A DNA stretch of 64,000 nt, from assembly GCA_015655585.1 (NCBI GenBank), contig JAATEV010000024.1, forward strand, positions 1 through 64,000. The letters run 5' to 3'. Positions 28,501 through 39,907 of this stretch are shown piece after piece; within the stretch, counting starts at the first letter, position 1; each line of letters begins with the position of its first letter. Under the pieces are notes generated by a model. That model worked only from the letters and a program-made list of their open reading frames with translations. It did not search any database and was not told where the DNA came from. Origin of the DNA: Terriglobales bacterium. Lineage in GTDB: Bacteria; Acidobacteriota; Terriglobia; Terriglobales; Acidobacteriaceae. A program made the position numbers and the translations under genes.

Positions 28501-30251
28501 CCGGGCTTACCCTCGATCCTGCTACCGGAACCATCAGCGGAACGCCCACGGCTCCGGGAGCCAGCAGCTTTACCGTCACGGTGACGGATGCGGAGACGAC
28601 GCAGCAGACGGCAAGCCTGCCTCTCGTTCTTCTCGTTGCCTATCCCACAACGCCGAACGATGCGGAACTGACCGGCCCCTACGCCTTCCTCTTCCAGGGG
28701 TATGACGATGTGGCCCTCGGTGTCTTCGCTTACCAGACAGCAAGCGTAGGAAGCTTCACGGCCGACGGTACCGGAGGCGTAATCTCCGGAGAGATAGACT
28801 CCAACCACGCGACGCCCGCTCCCACCGGAGCAATCGTCAGCACTAACGAGTTCATTGGCACCTACACCATCGATGCCAATCACCAGGGATCGTTGACGAT
28901 CACCATCCTCAACCCCGACGGTACCACCGGAAGCGCAACCTACGCGATCTCGGTCAAGGCGCCCATTGCTCCGGCAACGGTCTCCACCGAGGCAAGCTTC
29001 GTCGAGTACGACAACGCCAACCTCGTCGGAACGAAAGGCTCCGGAACGCTGCTTCTTCAGCAGCCGACGGCCTTCTCTACTGGCCTGAGCGGCAGCTACG
29101 TCTTCGGCATGTCGGGCGACGCGCCTTGCCTGCCGACCTGCACCCTAGGCGTCATCGCTGGCCCAGCGGCAGCCGTCGGCCAGTTCACGGCCAGCGGCTC
29201 CACTATCACGGGAACCGGCGACTCGAACATCGCGACTACCAACTACCCAACCGAGGTGCTCACCGGCAACTACGGCACGCCCGATGGCAACGGCCGCATC
29301 TCCCTCACCCTGGACACGGCCAATACTCCGGCAGGCGTCTACCCGACTGACTTCGCGGTTTACGCCGTCAGCTCGACCCAGGCGTTCCTACTCTCTCTCG
29401 ACAATCACTCTGCCTACGTTCTGCTCGCCGGTTCCGCCCAGCAGCAGCAGACGCCGGGCAGCTATAGCAACGCTTCGATGACCGGGCCGTTCATCGGGTA
29501 TGAGAACGCCGCGACCAATCCCAACCTGGTCACGGGCCTCGCTCTGGAGAACGTGCTCAACTTCTCCACCGCAACCATCTTCCGGGGAACTGCTACTGCG
29601 GATGGAAACTGCAATATCACCAACTACGACGAAGGAGGGTTGACCGGGTTGGTCAACGGTGTCACCGGTCTCGTCTCCAGTCTGCTCCAGGGGCTGCTCC
29701 AAGGCCTGCTTGGGCCTTCGGCGACGACAGGAGCCATTACCTGCGACGTATCGTCCTACGGGCGCGGAACGCTTCAATATCCTAAGCCAAACCTGCTCAC
29801 CGCTGCTCCTGCGCCGCGTGTCTTCTACCTCAGCTCGCCGAATACCGGCTACTTCCTCGAATCGGGCTACGCCGGGCTCGGTAACCTCGAGCCTCAGACA
29901 GGCGCTCCCTTTACCGAGGGAACCTTCAGCGGAACCTTCGTCTACGGAAGCACGACAGCCGCCTCGCTGGCCAGCATCAACAGCGCGGGCTACATCGTCG
30001 CAAACGGAAGTGCAGGAACTGCTACCTCCGTACTGAGCCAGAACATAGGTGTCGGCAACATCAATCTGTTGCAGCTCACCACAACCCCGGCAATGCCCTT
30101 CACCCTGTTGGATCCAACTACCGGCGATCCTGCCACGACGGGACGTTATACCTTCGGCACCGATGTCATCTACGCGATCAACCCCAACAGGTTCGTCCTG
30201 GTGGATATTGGCCCGCTGACGACCTCGCCTACCGTGAACCTGCTGTACTAG
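25527..30251 (+). CDS. lipoprotein-like large protein with about 10 tandem Ig-like (He_PIG-type) repeats
   Basis: FLMFLAAWTMLIAGCGTGG lipobox-like segment; repeats of TVGSPYSAPIGATGGTSPYSCAITSGTLPAGLTLTGCTVSGTPTTAGTS with 88-aa spacing; ATG 25527 preceded by CAGGAG; ORF track start 25383 less likely. Confidence 0.9.
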   Translation: MSTPLIDSLHSQNRSHMTVDHDSLPVVSKHPAHAGKVIFLMFLAAWTMLIAGCGTGGYAGGGINGLSSSAVILDAGQSFIETSKLSGSPTVTWSLTGGSCSGNSCGTLSSTTGASVTYTAPANITGQMSVTLTGAVSGTGSSSAVSITVNPDPAITGTAASGTVGVTYSYKFTSSGGTAPLKWSIASGTLPDGLSFDASTGIVSGTPTTIGTSKFTLQLTDASNVPYTVTSSQSITIAAVGASLSVAPGNPPAGTVGSAYTTTLQAAGGASPYTWSIISGALPAGLSLDPATGVISGIPTTQGSFPFTAQVQDSTGATTSASLSIAVNAASSALTVTQTNLPGATVGTPYNTTIGATGGTAPYNCSVTDGTLPAGITLTGCTLSGTPTTAGTSTFTVTVTDSGNPPGTASSPETITVAPASSTPIVLSLGLIPPGTVGVPYSAPIGVTGGTAPYSCSVTGTLPAGITLTGCTLSGTPTTAGSSTFTVSVTDSSNPPGTSSSPVTLAINPAQLSLTSPTLPAGTVGSPYSAPIGATGGTSPYSCAITSGTFPAGLTLTGCTVSGTPTTAGTSNVTVQVTDSGNPAQSATGPVSLTIAPAPLTLAVSSLPNGTQGSPYSASIGATGGTSPYSCAITSGTLPAGLTLTGCTVSGTPTSAGTSNLTVRVTDSSNPAASTSGPVSLTITPPPLTLAVSSLPNGTQGSPYSASIGATGGTSPYSCSIASGALPAGLTLTGCTVSGTPTVAGTSNLTVKVIDSSNPAASTTGPISLVIAPATGTLTLTSPPAATVNVSYSGPIGVSGGTSPYSCSLVSGTLPAGLSLTGCTVTGTPTTAGSTSIMVKATDSSLPTAVTTTAPVTVTVSPAGTLTLAPLPNATVSTPYSEVIGVSGGTGPYNCTVTGTLPAGLHATGCTISGTPTTAGTSSFSVTATDSSSPTAITTTGPVSLTVSPVSTLTLDGSLPNAILGQPYTQTLNATGGVTPYVYSVTAGTLPAGLTLDPATGTISGTPTAPGASSFTVTVTDAETTQQTASLPLVLLVAYPTTPNDAELTGPYAFLFQGYDDVALGVFAYQTASVGSFTADGTGGVISGEIDSNHATPAPTGAIVSTNEFIGTYTIDANHQGSLTITILNPDGTTGSATYAISVKAPIAPATVSTEASFVEYDNANLVGTKGSGTLLLQQPTAFSTGLSGSYVFGMSGDAPCLPTCTLGVIAGPAAAVGQFTASGSTITGTGDSNIATTNYPTEVLTGNYGTPDGNGRISLTLDTANTPAGVYPTDFAVYAVSSTQAFLLSLDNHSAYVLLAGSAQQQQTPGSYSNASMTGPFIGYENAATNPNLVTGLALENVLNFSTATIFRGTATADGNCNITNYDEGGLTGLVNGVTGLVSSLLQGLLQGLLGPSATTGAITCDVSSYGRGTLQYPKPNLLTAAPAPRVFYLSSPNTGYFLESGYAGLGNLEPQTGAPFTEGTFSGTFVYGSTTAASLASINSAGYIVANGSAGTATSVLSQNIGVGNINLLQLTTTPAMPFTLLDPTTGDPATTGRYTFGTDVIYAINPNRFVLVDIGPLTTSPTVNLLY
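27321..27848 (+). repeat. near-identical tandem 264-bp coding repeats within Ig-repeat gene
   Basis: CCGCTTACGCTCGCGGTTAGCTCTCTTCC(A/G)AACGGAACTCAGGGCTCGCCGTACAG at 27321 and again at 27585 (264 bp = 88 codons). Confidence 0.85.
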
Positions 30252-30302
30252 GCACCCTGAGCCAACCCCGGGCCTGCAAAGGCCCGGAAGGAGATAAGAA
30301 GA

Positions 30303-31601
30303 ATGCGTCGTATCTATCTAGCCCTGGTCTTTGTTACAGCCGGAGTTCCTGCTGCCTTGGCGCAGCAGGACCCCTCCGAGGCGGCACTCGTTCCCCGTCT
30401 CGATCTCTCCGTTGGCTATAGTCACGTCAACGCCAACGCGCCTCCCGGCATCTCCAGCTACTTTGGCCCCAACGGGGGATATCTCTCCGCGGGCTATCGC
30501 CTGAACGGTTGGTTGGGCGTCGCTGGAGAGTTCACTGGCGGCCACGCCGGCAACATCAGCCAACTCGGCCAGAACCTCACCCTGCTCACCTACATGGCCG
30601 GACCTCGCGTCACCTACAGCGGATACCGGTTCGTCCCCTACGGACAGGTACTCTTTGGCGGAGCTCACGGCAGCGATTCCTACTTTCCCTCGGGAACGTC
30701 GTACAGCACCAGCGCCTCCAGTTGGGCGCTGTCCGCAGGCGGAGGCCTCGACATCGGTCTCACGCGCCGCCTCGCCGTTCGGGCCGTCGAGGCTCAGTAC
30801 CTGCGCACCGTCTTTCCCAACGGAAGCACCAACGTGCAGAGCCACCTGATGCTCGGAGCCGGTCTCGTCTTCCGGTTCGGTCATGTGCGCCACTGGGTAG
30901 CGGCTTCGACCCCGGTGATGGACCGGAAGTCGGAGGAGATATCCTTCAACTGCAACAGCAACGCGGCTCGCATCGATCAGGGAGACACCCTCCAGATCGT
31001 AGGCCACACCATGACGGAGCCCGACAAGCTCGATATCCGCTATTCATGGACCTCCTCCGGCGGCAACATAGAAGGAGGAGGACGTCTCGTTACCATCAAC
31101 ACAACAGGCATGGCCCTCGGGACCTACCACGTCACCGGACACGCTGTTCTGGTGTCCGCTCCCACGGTTACGGCGGATTGCGATGTGGACTTCCAGGTTG
31201 GCAAGCATGAAGTAGCGGCCGCCAGCTCTGGCGACGCCAATCGCGTCCAGCAGGAGCAGCTCTTCCACCAGAACGTTCCCGACGCGCTCTTCGACTACGA
31301 CAGCTACCAGATCCGGCCCGATGCCCACACCTCCATCGAGCACGCCGCCTCATACCTCAACGATCATCCTGCAATCGGCGTCCTCGTCGAGGGGTACGCC
31401 GACGACCGCGGCTCGGCGGAGTACAACCTTGCCCTGGGAGAGAAGCGGGCCAACGCCGCCCGCGACGCTCTCATCTCGGCTGGAGTTCCGCCCGGGCGTG
31501 TCGAGATCATCAGCTACGGCAAAGAAGCCCAGGTCTGCACTGCCCAGGACGAAAACTGCTGGCAGCGCAACCGCCGTGCCGCCTTCTCCATGCACCCCTG
31601 A
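30303..31601 (+). CDS. OmpA family outer-membrane protein (beta-barrel + OmpA peptidoglycan-binding domain)
   Basis: Signal ALVFVTAGVPAALAQQ; barrel LDLSVGYSHVNANAPPG...; C-term LFDYDSYQIRPDAHTSIEHAASYLNDHPAIGVLVEGYADDRGSAEYNLALGEKRANAARDAL. Confidence 0.93.
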   Translation: MRRIYLALVFVTAGVPAALAQQDPSEAALVPRLDLSVGYSHVNANAPPGISSYFGPNGGYLSAGYRLNGWLGVAGEFTGGHAGNISQLGQNLTLLTYMAGPRVTYSGYRFVPYGQVLFGGAHGSDSYFPSGTSYSTSASSWALSAGGGLDIGLTRRLAVRAVEAQYLRTVFPNGSTNVQSHLMLGAGLVFRFGHVRHWVAASTPVMDRKSEEISFNCNSNAARIDQGDTLQIVGHTMTEPDKLDIRYSWTSSGGNIEGGGRLVTINTTGMALGTYHVTGHAVLVSAPTVTADCDVDFQVGKHEVAAASSGDANRVQQEQLFHQNVPDALFDYDSYQIRPDAHTSIEHAASYLNDHPAIGVLVEGYADDRGSAEYNLALGEKRANAARDALISAGVPPGRVEIISYGKEAQVCTAQDENCWQRNRRAAFSMHP

Positions 31602-31628
31602 GTAAGTATTGGAGAACTCCCCACGGAG

Positions 31629-31655
31629 GATGCCGCGCTACCCCTGCGCGGCATC
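31629..31655 (+). terminator. hairpin downstream of ompA-like gene
   Basis: GATGCCGCGC (31629-31638) / GCGCGGCATC (31646-31655), 28 bp after the stop; no T-tract immediately after. Confidence 0.5.
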
Positions 31656-32060
31656 ACCGATCCCAGATTCCCCCCCCCAAAAAAAATCCCCAGATCAGCG
31701 CTTTTAGCCCCGCGATTTTAGAGCTGTTTCGCTCCAGGTATCAAGGCGCAATGGCCTCTTTTTATTTTGTCATTCCGCAGCACAGCGGAAGAATCTGCTT
31801 CCAGACTGCCTCGACATCTTCAGGAAATACACTCTAGTTTTGTGACTAGACTAGGCAAAAAAATAAAAAATGGACTTTTCTCTCTCATCCGCCTTCTCTA
31901 CCCGCCAGCACATTTGGTTCTGCGCCCGCAACGCCATACAATACCAAAAGGCTCGGGAGATTCGGGCATCGCATACTCGTCGAGGAAAAGATTGTAAAGA
32001 TCAACTCCTGATGCCCGCGTACAGCGATCCACCGGCTCTGAAACAGCCAAACAACAGGCA

Positions 32061-32136
<76 letters not shown>

Positions 32137-32254
32137 GCTCAAAACATGCGTAAACACTGTGGATGACTCAATCATAGAGGTGTCCACAGGTGTCCATTGT
32201 TTTGTAAGGGAAATCTGTATTTTGCAGACTGGCCGCCTCAGCAAAGATCAAGCA

Positions 32255-32431
32255 TTAATGCTTGATAAGCCACATCAGCCAGCTACCCACAATCGTGCCG
32301 CCTACAAACAGCGCAAAGCAGAACGCGCCGAACCGGATCATCGTCTTCGGCTCCGAGCGTTGCGTAATGCCAAAGACAACCGAGGCAAACAGAGAGAACA
32401 GAAGCACTGCGCCAAAATGCGAGATCGTCAC
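32255..32431 (-). CDS. 58-aa two-TM membrane protein (GTG start)
   Basis: VTISHFGAVLLFSLFASVVFGITQRSEPKTMIRFGAFCFALFVGGTIVGSWLMWLIKH*; GTG at 32431 overlaps the upstream gene's stop by 4 bp (translational coupling arrangement). Confidence 0.7.
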   Translation of the reverse strand: MTISHFGAVLLFSLFASVVFGITQRSEPKTMIRFGAFCFALFVGGTIVGSWLMWLIKH

Positions 32432-32841
32432 GAGAGCTTCCTCCCCGTCGCCAGCGAGTGAGCATCCACCGCCGAGATGATATTCAGCAGTCCGGCCACC
32501 ACCATGAACTTCGTGCCGTAGTCCGCCGTCGCCGTCACAACTGCTACCTGCCCCAGGTCGAAGACCCGAGCTACAACGTACAGTGCGCCAGAGCCGAGAT
32601 CGCCCGCGAAGTTCAGGATATCCAGCAGGTCTCCCGTGTTCGGCGTATAGATCTTCCCCTTCAGAGCCAGCCCGATCGCGAACATCGCCACAATCGAAAC
32701 CATCAGCAGCAGACCGCGAACCCACTTACCCAGCATCAGGTGGCCTGCACCGGGGATCAGCCATCCGGCGATCAGTACCAGCGCCGGCATCGAGGAGGAC
32801 TTCCCAGCGGCCTGCGCTGGCACATGTACGTTGGTCGTCAT
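32428..32841 (-). CDS. DUF6677-like membrane protein
   Basis: 137 aa; ALVLIAGWLIPGAGHLMLGKWVRGLLLMVSIVAMFAIGLALKGKIY. Confidence 0.75.
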   Translation of the reverse strand: MTTNVHVPAQAAGKSSSMPALVLIAGWLIPGAGHLMLGKWVRGLLLMVSIVAMFAIGLALKGKIYTPNTGDLLDILNFAGDLGSGALYVVARVFDLGQVAVVTATADYGTKFMVVAGLLNIISAVDAHSLATGRKLS

Positions 32842-32868
32842 CTGTAACTGATGATATCAGTTGGCCCG

Positions 32869-34065
32869 TTAGATACGGACCAACTCGCTCTGGATGCGTC
32901 CCGTTACCTCGGCCTTGCCCGGTCGAGCCATCATATCGACCTCGCTGCGCACGCCGAACTCGCCCGGAAAATAAAGTCCCGGCTCGACCGAAAAGCACGT
33001 ATTCGGCAGAATCAGCCGCTCGTCGTGCGTCTCCAGATTATCCAGGTGCGCTCCATTGCCGTGGATAATCGTGCCGATGTTATGCCCCGTGCGATGCGTA
33101 AAGTAGTCGCCATACCCAGCCGCGCGCGTCACATTCCGGGCCGCGTCATCCGCCTGCCATCCGGCAATCGGCGTACCCGAGGCAAATGCATCCGCCACCA
33201 CCTTGATCGCCGCATCCCGCGCCTCGCGGACGATTTCGAAGATGCTCTGCTCCCGCTCCGTCGGCTCGCGGTCCACCACGCCCGTCCACGTAATGTCGTA
33301 GAAGCACGAACCCGGCTTCTCCAGCTTGCCCCAGATGTCGATCAGCACAAAGTCGCCCTTGCGAATAGGCTTCGAGTTCGCCGGTCCAGGCTCATAGTGC
33401 GAGTCCGCACTGTTCGCGCCTACGCTGACGTTCGGGCCATGCTCCCACACTAGCCCTTCGCGCTTCAGACCCTCGGAGAGGAACTGCACAATGGCAAATT
33501 CGTCCGTGCCGCCCTGCAAGCGCACCCGGCTGCCGATCTCCTTGAACCCGGCCTCCAGAATGTGGTCGATCTTGTCCTTCGCGATGTAGTGGCTCGCAAT
33601 CTGCTCCTCGTTCAGCACCGCCTCGAACTCGCTCACGAGGTTCGCCGACGTCACAATCTCCTTGCCGAACGACCGCACCAGCTCCGCTGTCCCCGCGTCC
33701 ACCATCGACACGTACATGATCGCGTTGCGCGGCGAGTACTGCATCGCAATTCGCGTCGCGCCCGTCAGCATCTGCTCCAGCTTGGCCTCAAGCTCCTGCC
33801 ACGACGCATACGAGTCCTTCGTTCCCGGCAGCGGGTCCAGCCGTCCAGCCTCAATGCGATGCACCAGCTTCTTCGGCTCGCCATGCGCGGGGATAAAGTA
33901 AAACCACCGCCGCGTCACATGCAGGTTATCGCCCAGCCCAAGGATGCGGTATCCCAACGGATCGCGGTAGTGATGGTCGAAGAAGAGCCAGCCGTCGAGC
34001 TTCTGGTCACGCAGTGCAGTCTGTATCGCATCAAGGTTCATGATCAAAATCTTATCTGTTCTCAA
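32869..34065 (-). CDS. M24 family metallopeptidase (Xaa-Pro peptidase-like)
   Basis: FVLIDIWGKLEKPGSCFYDITWTGVVDREPT; HRTGHNIGTIIHGNGAHLDN; VEPGLYFPGEFGVRSEVDM; likely start at 34041 (MNLDAIQ). Confidence 0.88.
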   Translation of the reverse strand: MRTDKILIMNLDAIQTALRDQKLDGWLFFDHHYRDPLGYRILGLGDNLHVTRRWFYFIPAHGEPKKLVHRIEAGRLDPLPGTKDSYASWQELEAKLEQMLTGATRIAMQYSPRNAIMYVSMVDAGTAELVRSFGKEIVTSANLVSEFEAVLNEEQIASHYIAKDKIDHILEAGFKEIGSRVRLQGGTDEFAIVQFLSEGLKREGLVWEHGPNVSVGANSADSHYEPGPANSKPIRKGDFVLIDIWGKLEKPGSCFYDITWTGVVDREPTEREQSIFEIVREARDAAIKVVADAFASGTPIAGWQADDAARNVTRAAGYGDYFTHRTGHNIGTIIHGNGAHLDNLETHDERLILPNTCFSVEPGLYFPGEFGVRSEVDMMARPGKAEVTGRIQSELVRI

Positions 34066-34091
34066 GCCAAAGATGTAAGCGCGTACAGATG

Positions 34092-34119
34092 AAAAAAGGC
34101 CGGGATCGCTCCCGGCCTT
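34092..34119 (-). terminator. Rho-independent terminator after infB
   Basis: Minus strand AAGGCCGGG-AGCGAT-CCCGGCCTT followed by TTTTTTC, just downstream of the infB stop. Confidence 0.93.
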
Positions 34120-34140
34120 CGGTTGGACTTCGATTCAGGC

Positions 34141-37100
34141 TTATGCGTTGACCGAAGCCTCGGCTTCCTTCTCCGCTTTTTTGGCCTCGGCTCTCGCTTC
34201 GGCAGTGGTCTGACCCAGCTCCGCGGCGACCTTCTCCGTCGTGAACGACTCGATCATATCGCCCGCCTGGATGTCCTTGAAGCCCGCCAGATCGATACCG
34301 CACTCCATGCCCATGCGGACTTCGCTGACATCGTCCTTGAAGCGCTTGAGCGAAGCGATCTTGCCCTTCCAGACCTCTGTCTCGCCCCGCAGCACGCGGA
34401 CCTGCGCATCGCGGCGGATAAGCCCGTCGCGCACGCTGCATCCGGCGATCTGCCCGACCTTCGAGATCCTGAAGACGTTGAGAACCTCCGCCTTGCCCTG
34501 GTAGTGCTCCTTGTACACCGGCTCCAGCAGTCCAAGCATTGCCTTCCGAATCTCGTCACGCAGCTCGTAGATGATCGAGTGCAGGCGAATCTCCACCTTG
34601 TCCTGATCGGCCAGCTCCTGAGCTTTGCGCTCCGGACGCACATTGAACCCGATGATGACCGCGTTCGAAGCCGAAGCCAGCAGCACGTCCGATTCCGTAA
34701 TCGCGCCCACGCCCGAGTGCAGCACCCGCACGCGGACCTTCTCGGTCGACATGTGTTGCAGGTCTTCGGCGATAACCTCCACCGAGCCCTGCACGTCGCC
34801 CTTGATGATCAGGTTCAGGTCCTTCATGCCCGCCTGCTTGATCTGCTCCGCCAGTCCTTCCAGCGACACGCGCGAGCTCTTCGCAAGCTGTGCCTCGCGC
34901 TCCTTCATCTTGCGGTACTGCGCAATGCCCTTGGCCTTGTCGCGGTCCGCCATCACGAGGAACGTATCGCCCGCATCCGGAATCCCTTCGAGACCCAGAA
35001 TCTCGACCGGGGTCGAAGGGCCTGCCTCGGTGATCGGTCGTCCACGGTCGTCGAACATGGCGCGGATCTTGCCGAACGTGTTGCCGACGATGTAGCTGTC
35101 GCCCGTTCGCAGTGTTCCGTTCTGCACCAGCACCGATGCCACCGCACCGCGTCCGCGATCCAGCTTGGCCTCGATGACCGTACCCACCGCCGGACGGTCC
35201 GGCGTGGCCTTGGGAGCCGCAATATCGGCCACCAGGCAGATCATCTCTTCCAGAAGATCGAGGTTGATGCGCTTCTTCGCCGAGACATCCACGAAGACCG
35301 TATCGCCGCCCCATGCCTCCGGCTGCAATCCGCGATCCGCAAGCTGCTGCTTCACGCGGTCCGGCTGCGCCTCGGGCTTGTCGATCTTGTTTACCGCCAC
35401 GATGATCGGTACATTCGCTGCCTTCGCATGGTCAATGGCTTCCAGCGTCTGTGGCATCACGCCATCGTCCGCCGCAACCACAATCACAACGATGTCCGTG
35501 ATCTTCGCGCCGCGAGCACGCATCCGGGTAAACGCCTCGTGACCCGGCGTATCCAAGAAGACGATTTCGCGTCCGAACGCAGGCGAATCCGGCTTGGTCA
35601 CATGCACCTTGTACGCGCCGATGTGCTGTGTAATGCCTCCAGCCTCACCCGCCGCAACGTCGGTCATGCGAATCGCGTCCAGCAGTGAGGTTTTACCGTG
35701 GTCGACGTGGCCCATTACGGTCACCACCGGCGAGCGGATGATCTCCACCATACCGGTCGTATCTTCCAGGAAGCCTTCAATCGCCTCGTTCTCAAGCTGC
35801 TCTTCGACCGAGATGATGGTCGCATCCGCGCCAAACTGACGTGCTACGTCCTTCACCAACTCGCCTTCGAGCGACTGATTCACCGTCACGAACACGCCCT
35901 TCATCAGCAGCGTCGCAATCAGGTCTTTGCCGCGAATATCCAGCTTCTCCGCCAGGTCCTTGACGCTGATCCCTTCCGTCACCGTGATCGACTTGGTGAT
36001 CGGTAGCGGCTCACGCGAGAACTGCTGACCGCCATAACGCGGTGGCGGATTGAAGCCCTTCATCGGGCCTTCTTTGGTCTTCTCGTAGCGTTGGTTTCCG
36101 CGGCGCTGGCCTGGTCTTGCGCTCGGACGCGCTCCCGTCGGAATCTCGCCTGGTCCCGGCAATAGTCCACCGGCGCCAGGAGCGCCGCCCGGCCTCGGAC
36201 CAAAGCCCGGCCGTGCGCCAAACGGAGGACGCGGTCCCCCCGGAGTAAATCCAGGACGTCCCGGAGCACCGCCCGGTCCGCCGCCGGGGCCACCCGGGAA
36301 GCTCCGTGTCGGATGCATCGGACGCCGTGCGCCCGGAGGCATGGAAGGACGTCCGCCCGGTCCTCCCGGAGTCTGCGGACGAGGCCGCTCGAAGATAGGG
36401 CGTCCGCGCTGCGGCGTTCCCGGCGTAACTGCCGGAGCCGTATAGATGGGACGAGGTCCGGTCTGCGGCATAATCACACGCCGCGCCGGAACGGCAGGAG
36501 TTGCCGGAGCCGCAGACACCGGAGTAACCGGGGCTGTTGCTGCTGGAGTTGTCGCTGGAGCCGTCACAATGGCGGCCGGAGCCGCAGTCTCTGCAGGAGC
36601 CGCAACCGATGCCGCGGGAGCGCCAGGCGCTGCGGCAGCAGGAGCCGGAGTTACAGCCGCTGGAGTCGCAACTACAGGAGCCGCCGTCGGAGCCGCAGCT
36701 ACAGCCGGGGCAGCCGCAGGAGATGCGGCAACTACCGGCTTCGCAGCTACCGGAGCGGTCTGGGGTGCAGGGGGAGCCGGAGCCGCAACAACAGCGGCCG
36801 GCCGCTCTGCTGGAGCTTGAGGCGCTGCGGCAGCAGCAGGAGGCCGTGCGATCACCGGGCCAACCGGGGGCCTGCTCGCAATCGCCGGAGCTGGATGAAC
36901 AATGTTCGCCTGCTGGCGGGGCTGCGGTACGATGCGGCGCGGAGCGGGAGGAGTCGTCGGAGCCCCAGCCGAAGCATGGACCGGAGCAGAGGAGGAGGCC
37001 GGAGCAGCCGCAACCACTGCAGGCTTAGGCGCTGCGGCTACCGGCACCGAGCCGGCGGGAGGCGCAGCCACGACGACTGCGGGGCGCACAGGAGGGGCGG

Positions 37101-37401
37101 CTTTGATCGCGGCCTCGGCCTGCTTGCGTTCCAGAATCGCCTTCAGCGCATCGCCCGGCTTTGAGACCTTGGAGAGGTCGAACTTCGGTTTATTGTCCAC
37201 GGCGGCCCGGCTCGAACCAGAATTGCCGCGGCCTCCATTCCGGAAGTAGTCGCGCACCTTCTCCGCTTCATCGGCTTCGATGGAGCTGGAGTGGGTCAAG
37301 GGCTTATCCTTGGACACGCCCAGTGCGTTCAGCGCGTCCAGAATCGGCTTCGCTTTCATCTCCAGTTCTCGTGCCAGATCGTTGATTCGAACTTTGATCA
37401 T
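34141..37401 (-). CDS. infB: translation initiation factor IF-2
   Basis: [20 protein letters not shown]1; [36 protein letters not shown]2_N domain at N-terminus [24 protein letters not shown]; long Ala/Pro/Gly-rich linker. Confidence 0.98.
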   Translation of the reverse strand: MIKVRINDLARELEMKAKPILDALNALGVSKDKPLTHSSSIEADEAEKVRDYFRNGGRGNSGSSRAAVDNKPKFDLSKVSKPGDALKAILERKQAEAAIKAAPPVRPAVVVAAPPAGSVPVAAAPKPAVVAAAPASSSAPVHASAGAPTTPPAPRRIVPQPRQQANIVHPAPAIASRPPVGPVIARPPAAAAAPQAPAERPAAVVAAPAPPAPQTAPVAAKPVVAASPAAAPAVAAAPTAAPVVATPAAVTPAPAAAAPGAPAASVAAPAETAAPAAIVTAPATTPAATAPVTPVSAAPATPAVPARRVIMPQTGPRPIYTAPAVTPGTPQRGRPIFERPRPQTPGGPGGRPSMPPGARRPMHPTRSFPGGPGGGPGGAPGRPGFTPGGPRPPFGARPGFGPRPGGAPGAGGLLPGPGEIPTGARPSARPGQRRGNQRYEKTKEGPMKGFNPPPRYGGQQFSREPLPITKSITVTEGISVKDLAEKLDIRGKDLIATLLMKGVFVTVNQSLEGELVKDVARQFGADATIISVEEQLENEAIEGFLEDTTGMVEIIRSPVVTVMGHVDHGKTSLLDAIRMTDVAAGEAGGITQHIGAYKVHVTKPDSPAFGREIVFLDTPGHEAFTRMRARGAKITDIVVIVVAADDGVMPQTLEAIDHAKAANVPIIVAVNKIDKPEAQPDRVKQQLADRGLQPEAWGGDTVFVDVSAKKRINLDLLEEMICLVADIAAPKATPDRPAVGTVIEAKLDRGRGAVASVLVQNGTLRTGDSYIVGNTFGKIRAMFDDRGRPITEAGPSTPVEILGLEGIPDAGDTFLVMADRDKAKGIAQYRKMKEREAQLAKSSRVSLEGLAEQIKQAGMKDLNLIIKGDVQGSVEVIAEDLQHMSTEKVRVRVLHSGVGAITESDVLLASASNAVIIGFNVRPERKAQELADQDKVEIRLHSIIYELRDEIRKAMLGLLEPVYKEHYQGKAEVLNVFRISKVGQIAGCSVRDGLIRRDAQVRVLRGETEVWKGKIASLKRFKDDVSEVRMGMECGIDLAGFKDIQAGDMIESFTTEKVAAELGQTTAEARAEAKKAEKEAEASVNA

Positions 37402-37538
37402 CCGTCCCTTTTCGCTTCCTTGCGCCTTAGCTGTTCATATCAGCCTCATCGGAGTAGGAATCTGTGTTGTAAGTATTATTATCCCTGAAACTGCTGCTTT
37501 CGCGTCCCAGGAGGTCCTTGGTTACGTGGCTCCAACCG

Positions 37539-39182
<1,644 letters not shown>

Positions 39183-39207
39183 ACCCCTGCAACCAAAGCC
39201 CTGCGGC

Positions 39208-39855
39208 CTAAATCTCCGTCACCAGATTCGCCTTCTCTACATTCCCCAGGGCGATCTCCACGTTCTGGCTGGTTGCAGCCTTCTTCGCCTTGCCCTTCTG
39301 CTTCACCGCAGTCAGGTCCAGCGTCAAAACCCCGTCCGCAAACTGCGTCAGACGGCCCTGCCAATGCCTGTTGTCGTTCACCGGAGAGAAGGTCTGCACC
39401 TTCACCAGGCTTCCGGCAAAGCGGCTGTAGTCCTCCGCCTTGGTCAGCTTGCGTTCCAGCCCCGGCGACGAAACTTCCAACGTATACTCCGCGCCCGGAA
39501 TCAGGTCTTCCACGTCCAGCACCGTGCCAAAATCCTGCGCAAACACCGCACAATCTTCATGGGTTACGCCGGAAAGCCTCTCCACCGGCACGCCCTTCGG
39601 AAGTTCCTCCAGCAGTGGATCGACCGAATCTATAGAACCAGCCTCAGCAGAACCAGCCTCGGCTTCTTCGCTCGTCCCTCCCGCCGCCAGAATCTTCTCG
39701 GCCAGCTTCGCCCGCTCTTCGGCATTCTTCTCGATAAACACCCGCAGCGTCCGAAACTTAGCCCCGCCCTGAAACTCCAGGTCGACCACCTCCAGGTGGT
39801 GTGACGCGGCAACCCGCTCCGCCGTGGCTCGAATTTCGTCCAGATGCACTGCCAT
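39208..39855 (-). CDS. rimP: ribosome maturation factor RimP
   Basis: LEVVDLEFQGGAKFRTLRVFIEK; GAEYTLEVSSPGLERKLTKAEDYSRFAGSLVKVQT; ATG 39855 (MAVHLDEIRATAERV) preferred over ORF-track start 39930, which lies inside a terminator hairpin. Confidence 0.95.
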   Translation of the reverse strand: MAVHLDEIRATAERVAASHHLEVVDLEFQGGAKFRTLRVFIEKNAEERAKLAEKILAAGGTSEEAEAGSAEAGSIDSVDPLLEELPKGVPVERLSGVTHEDCAVFAQDFGTVLDVEDLIPGAEYTLEVSSPGLERKLTKAEDYSRFAGSLVKVQTFSPVNDNRHWQGRLTQFADGVLTLDLTAVKQKGKAKKAATSQNVEIALGNVEKANLVTEI

Positions 39856-39907
39856 AAACCTTCTTCCGACTCTCTTCTTCCACTTCCCGGGATGCTTTTT
39901 GGAGCAA

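Noticed and set aside
25527-28700. CRISPR-like periodic array
   Set aside because: The periodicity is 264 bp and in frame, encoding Ig-like protein modules; no short repeat/spacer structure or cas genes
31767-31997. 76-aa ORF between ompA and tRNA-Ile
   Set aside because: No SD, no motif, atypical composition; overlaps a dispersed-repeat-like sequence (CATTCCGCAGCACAGCGGAAGAATCTGC)
34123-35688. 521-aa plus-strand ORF opposite infB
   Set aside because: Antisense of the IF-2 G-domain; composition R/H/L-biased
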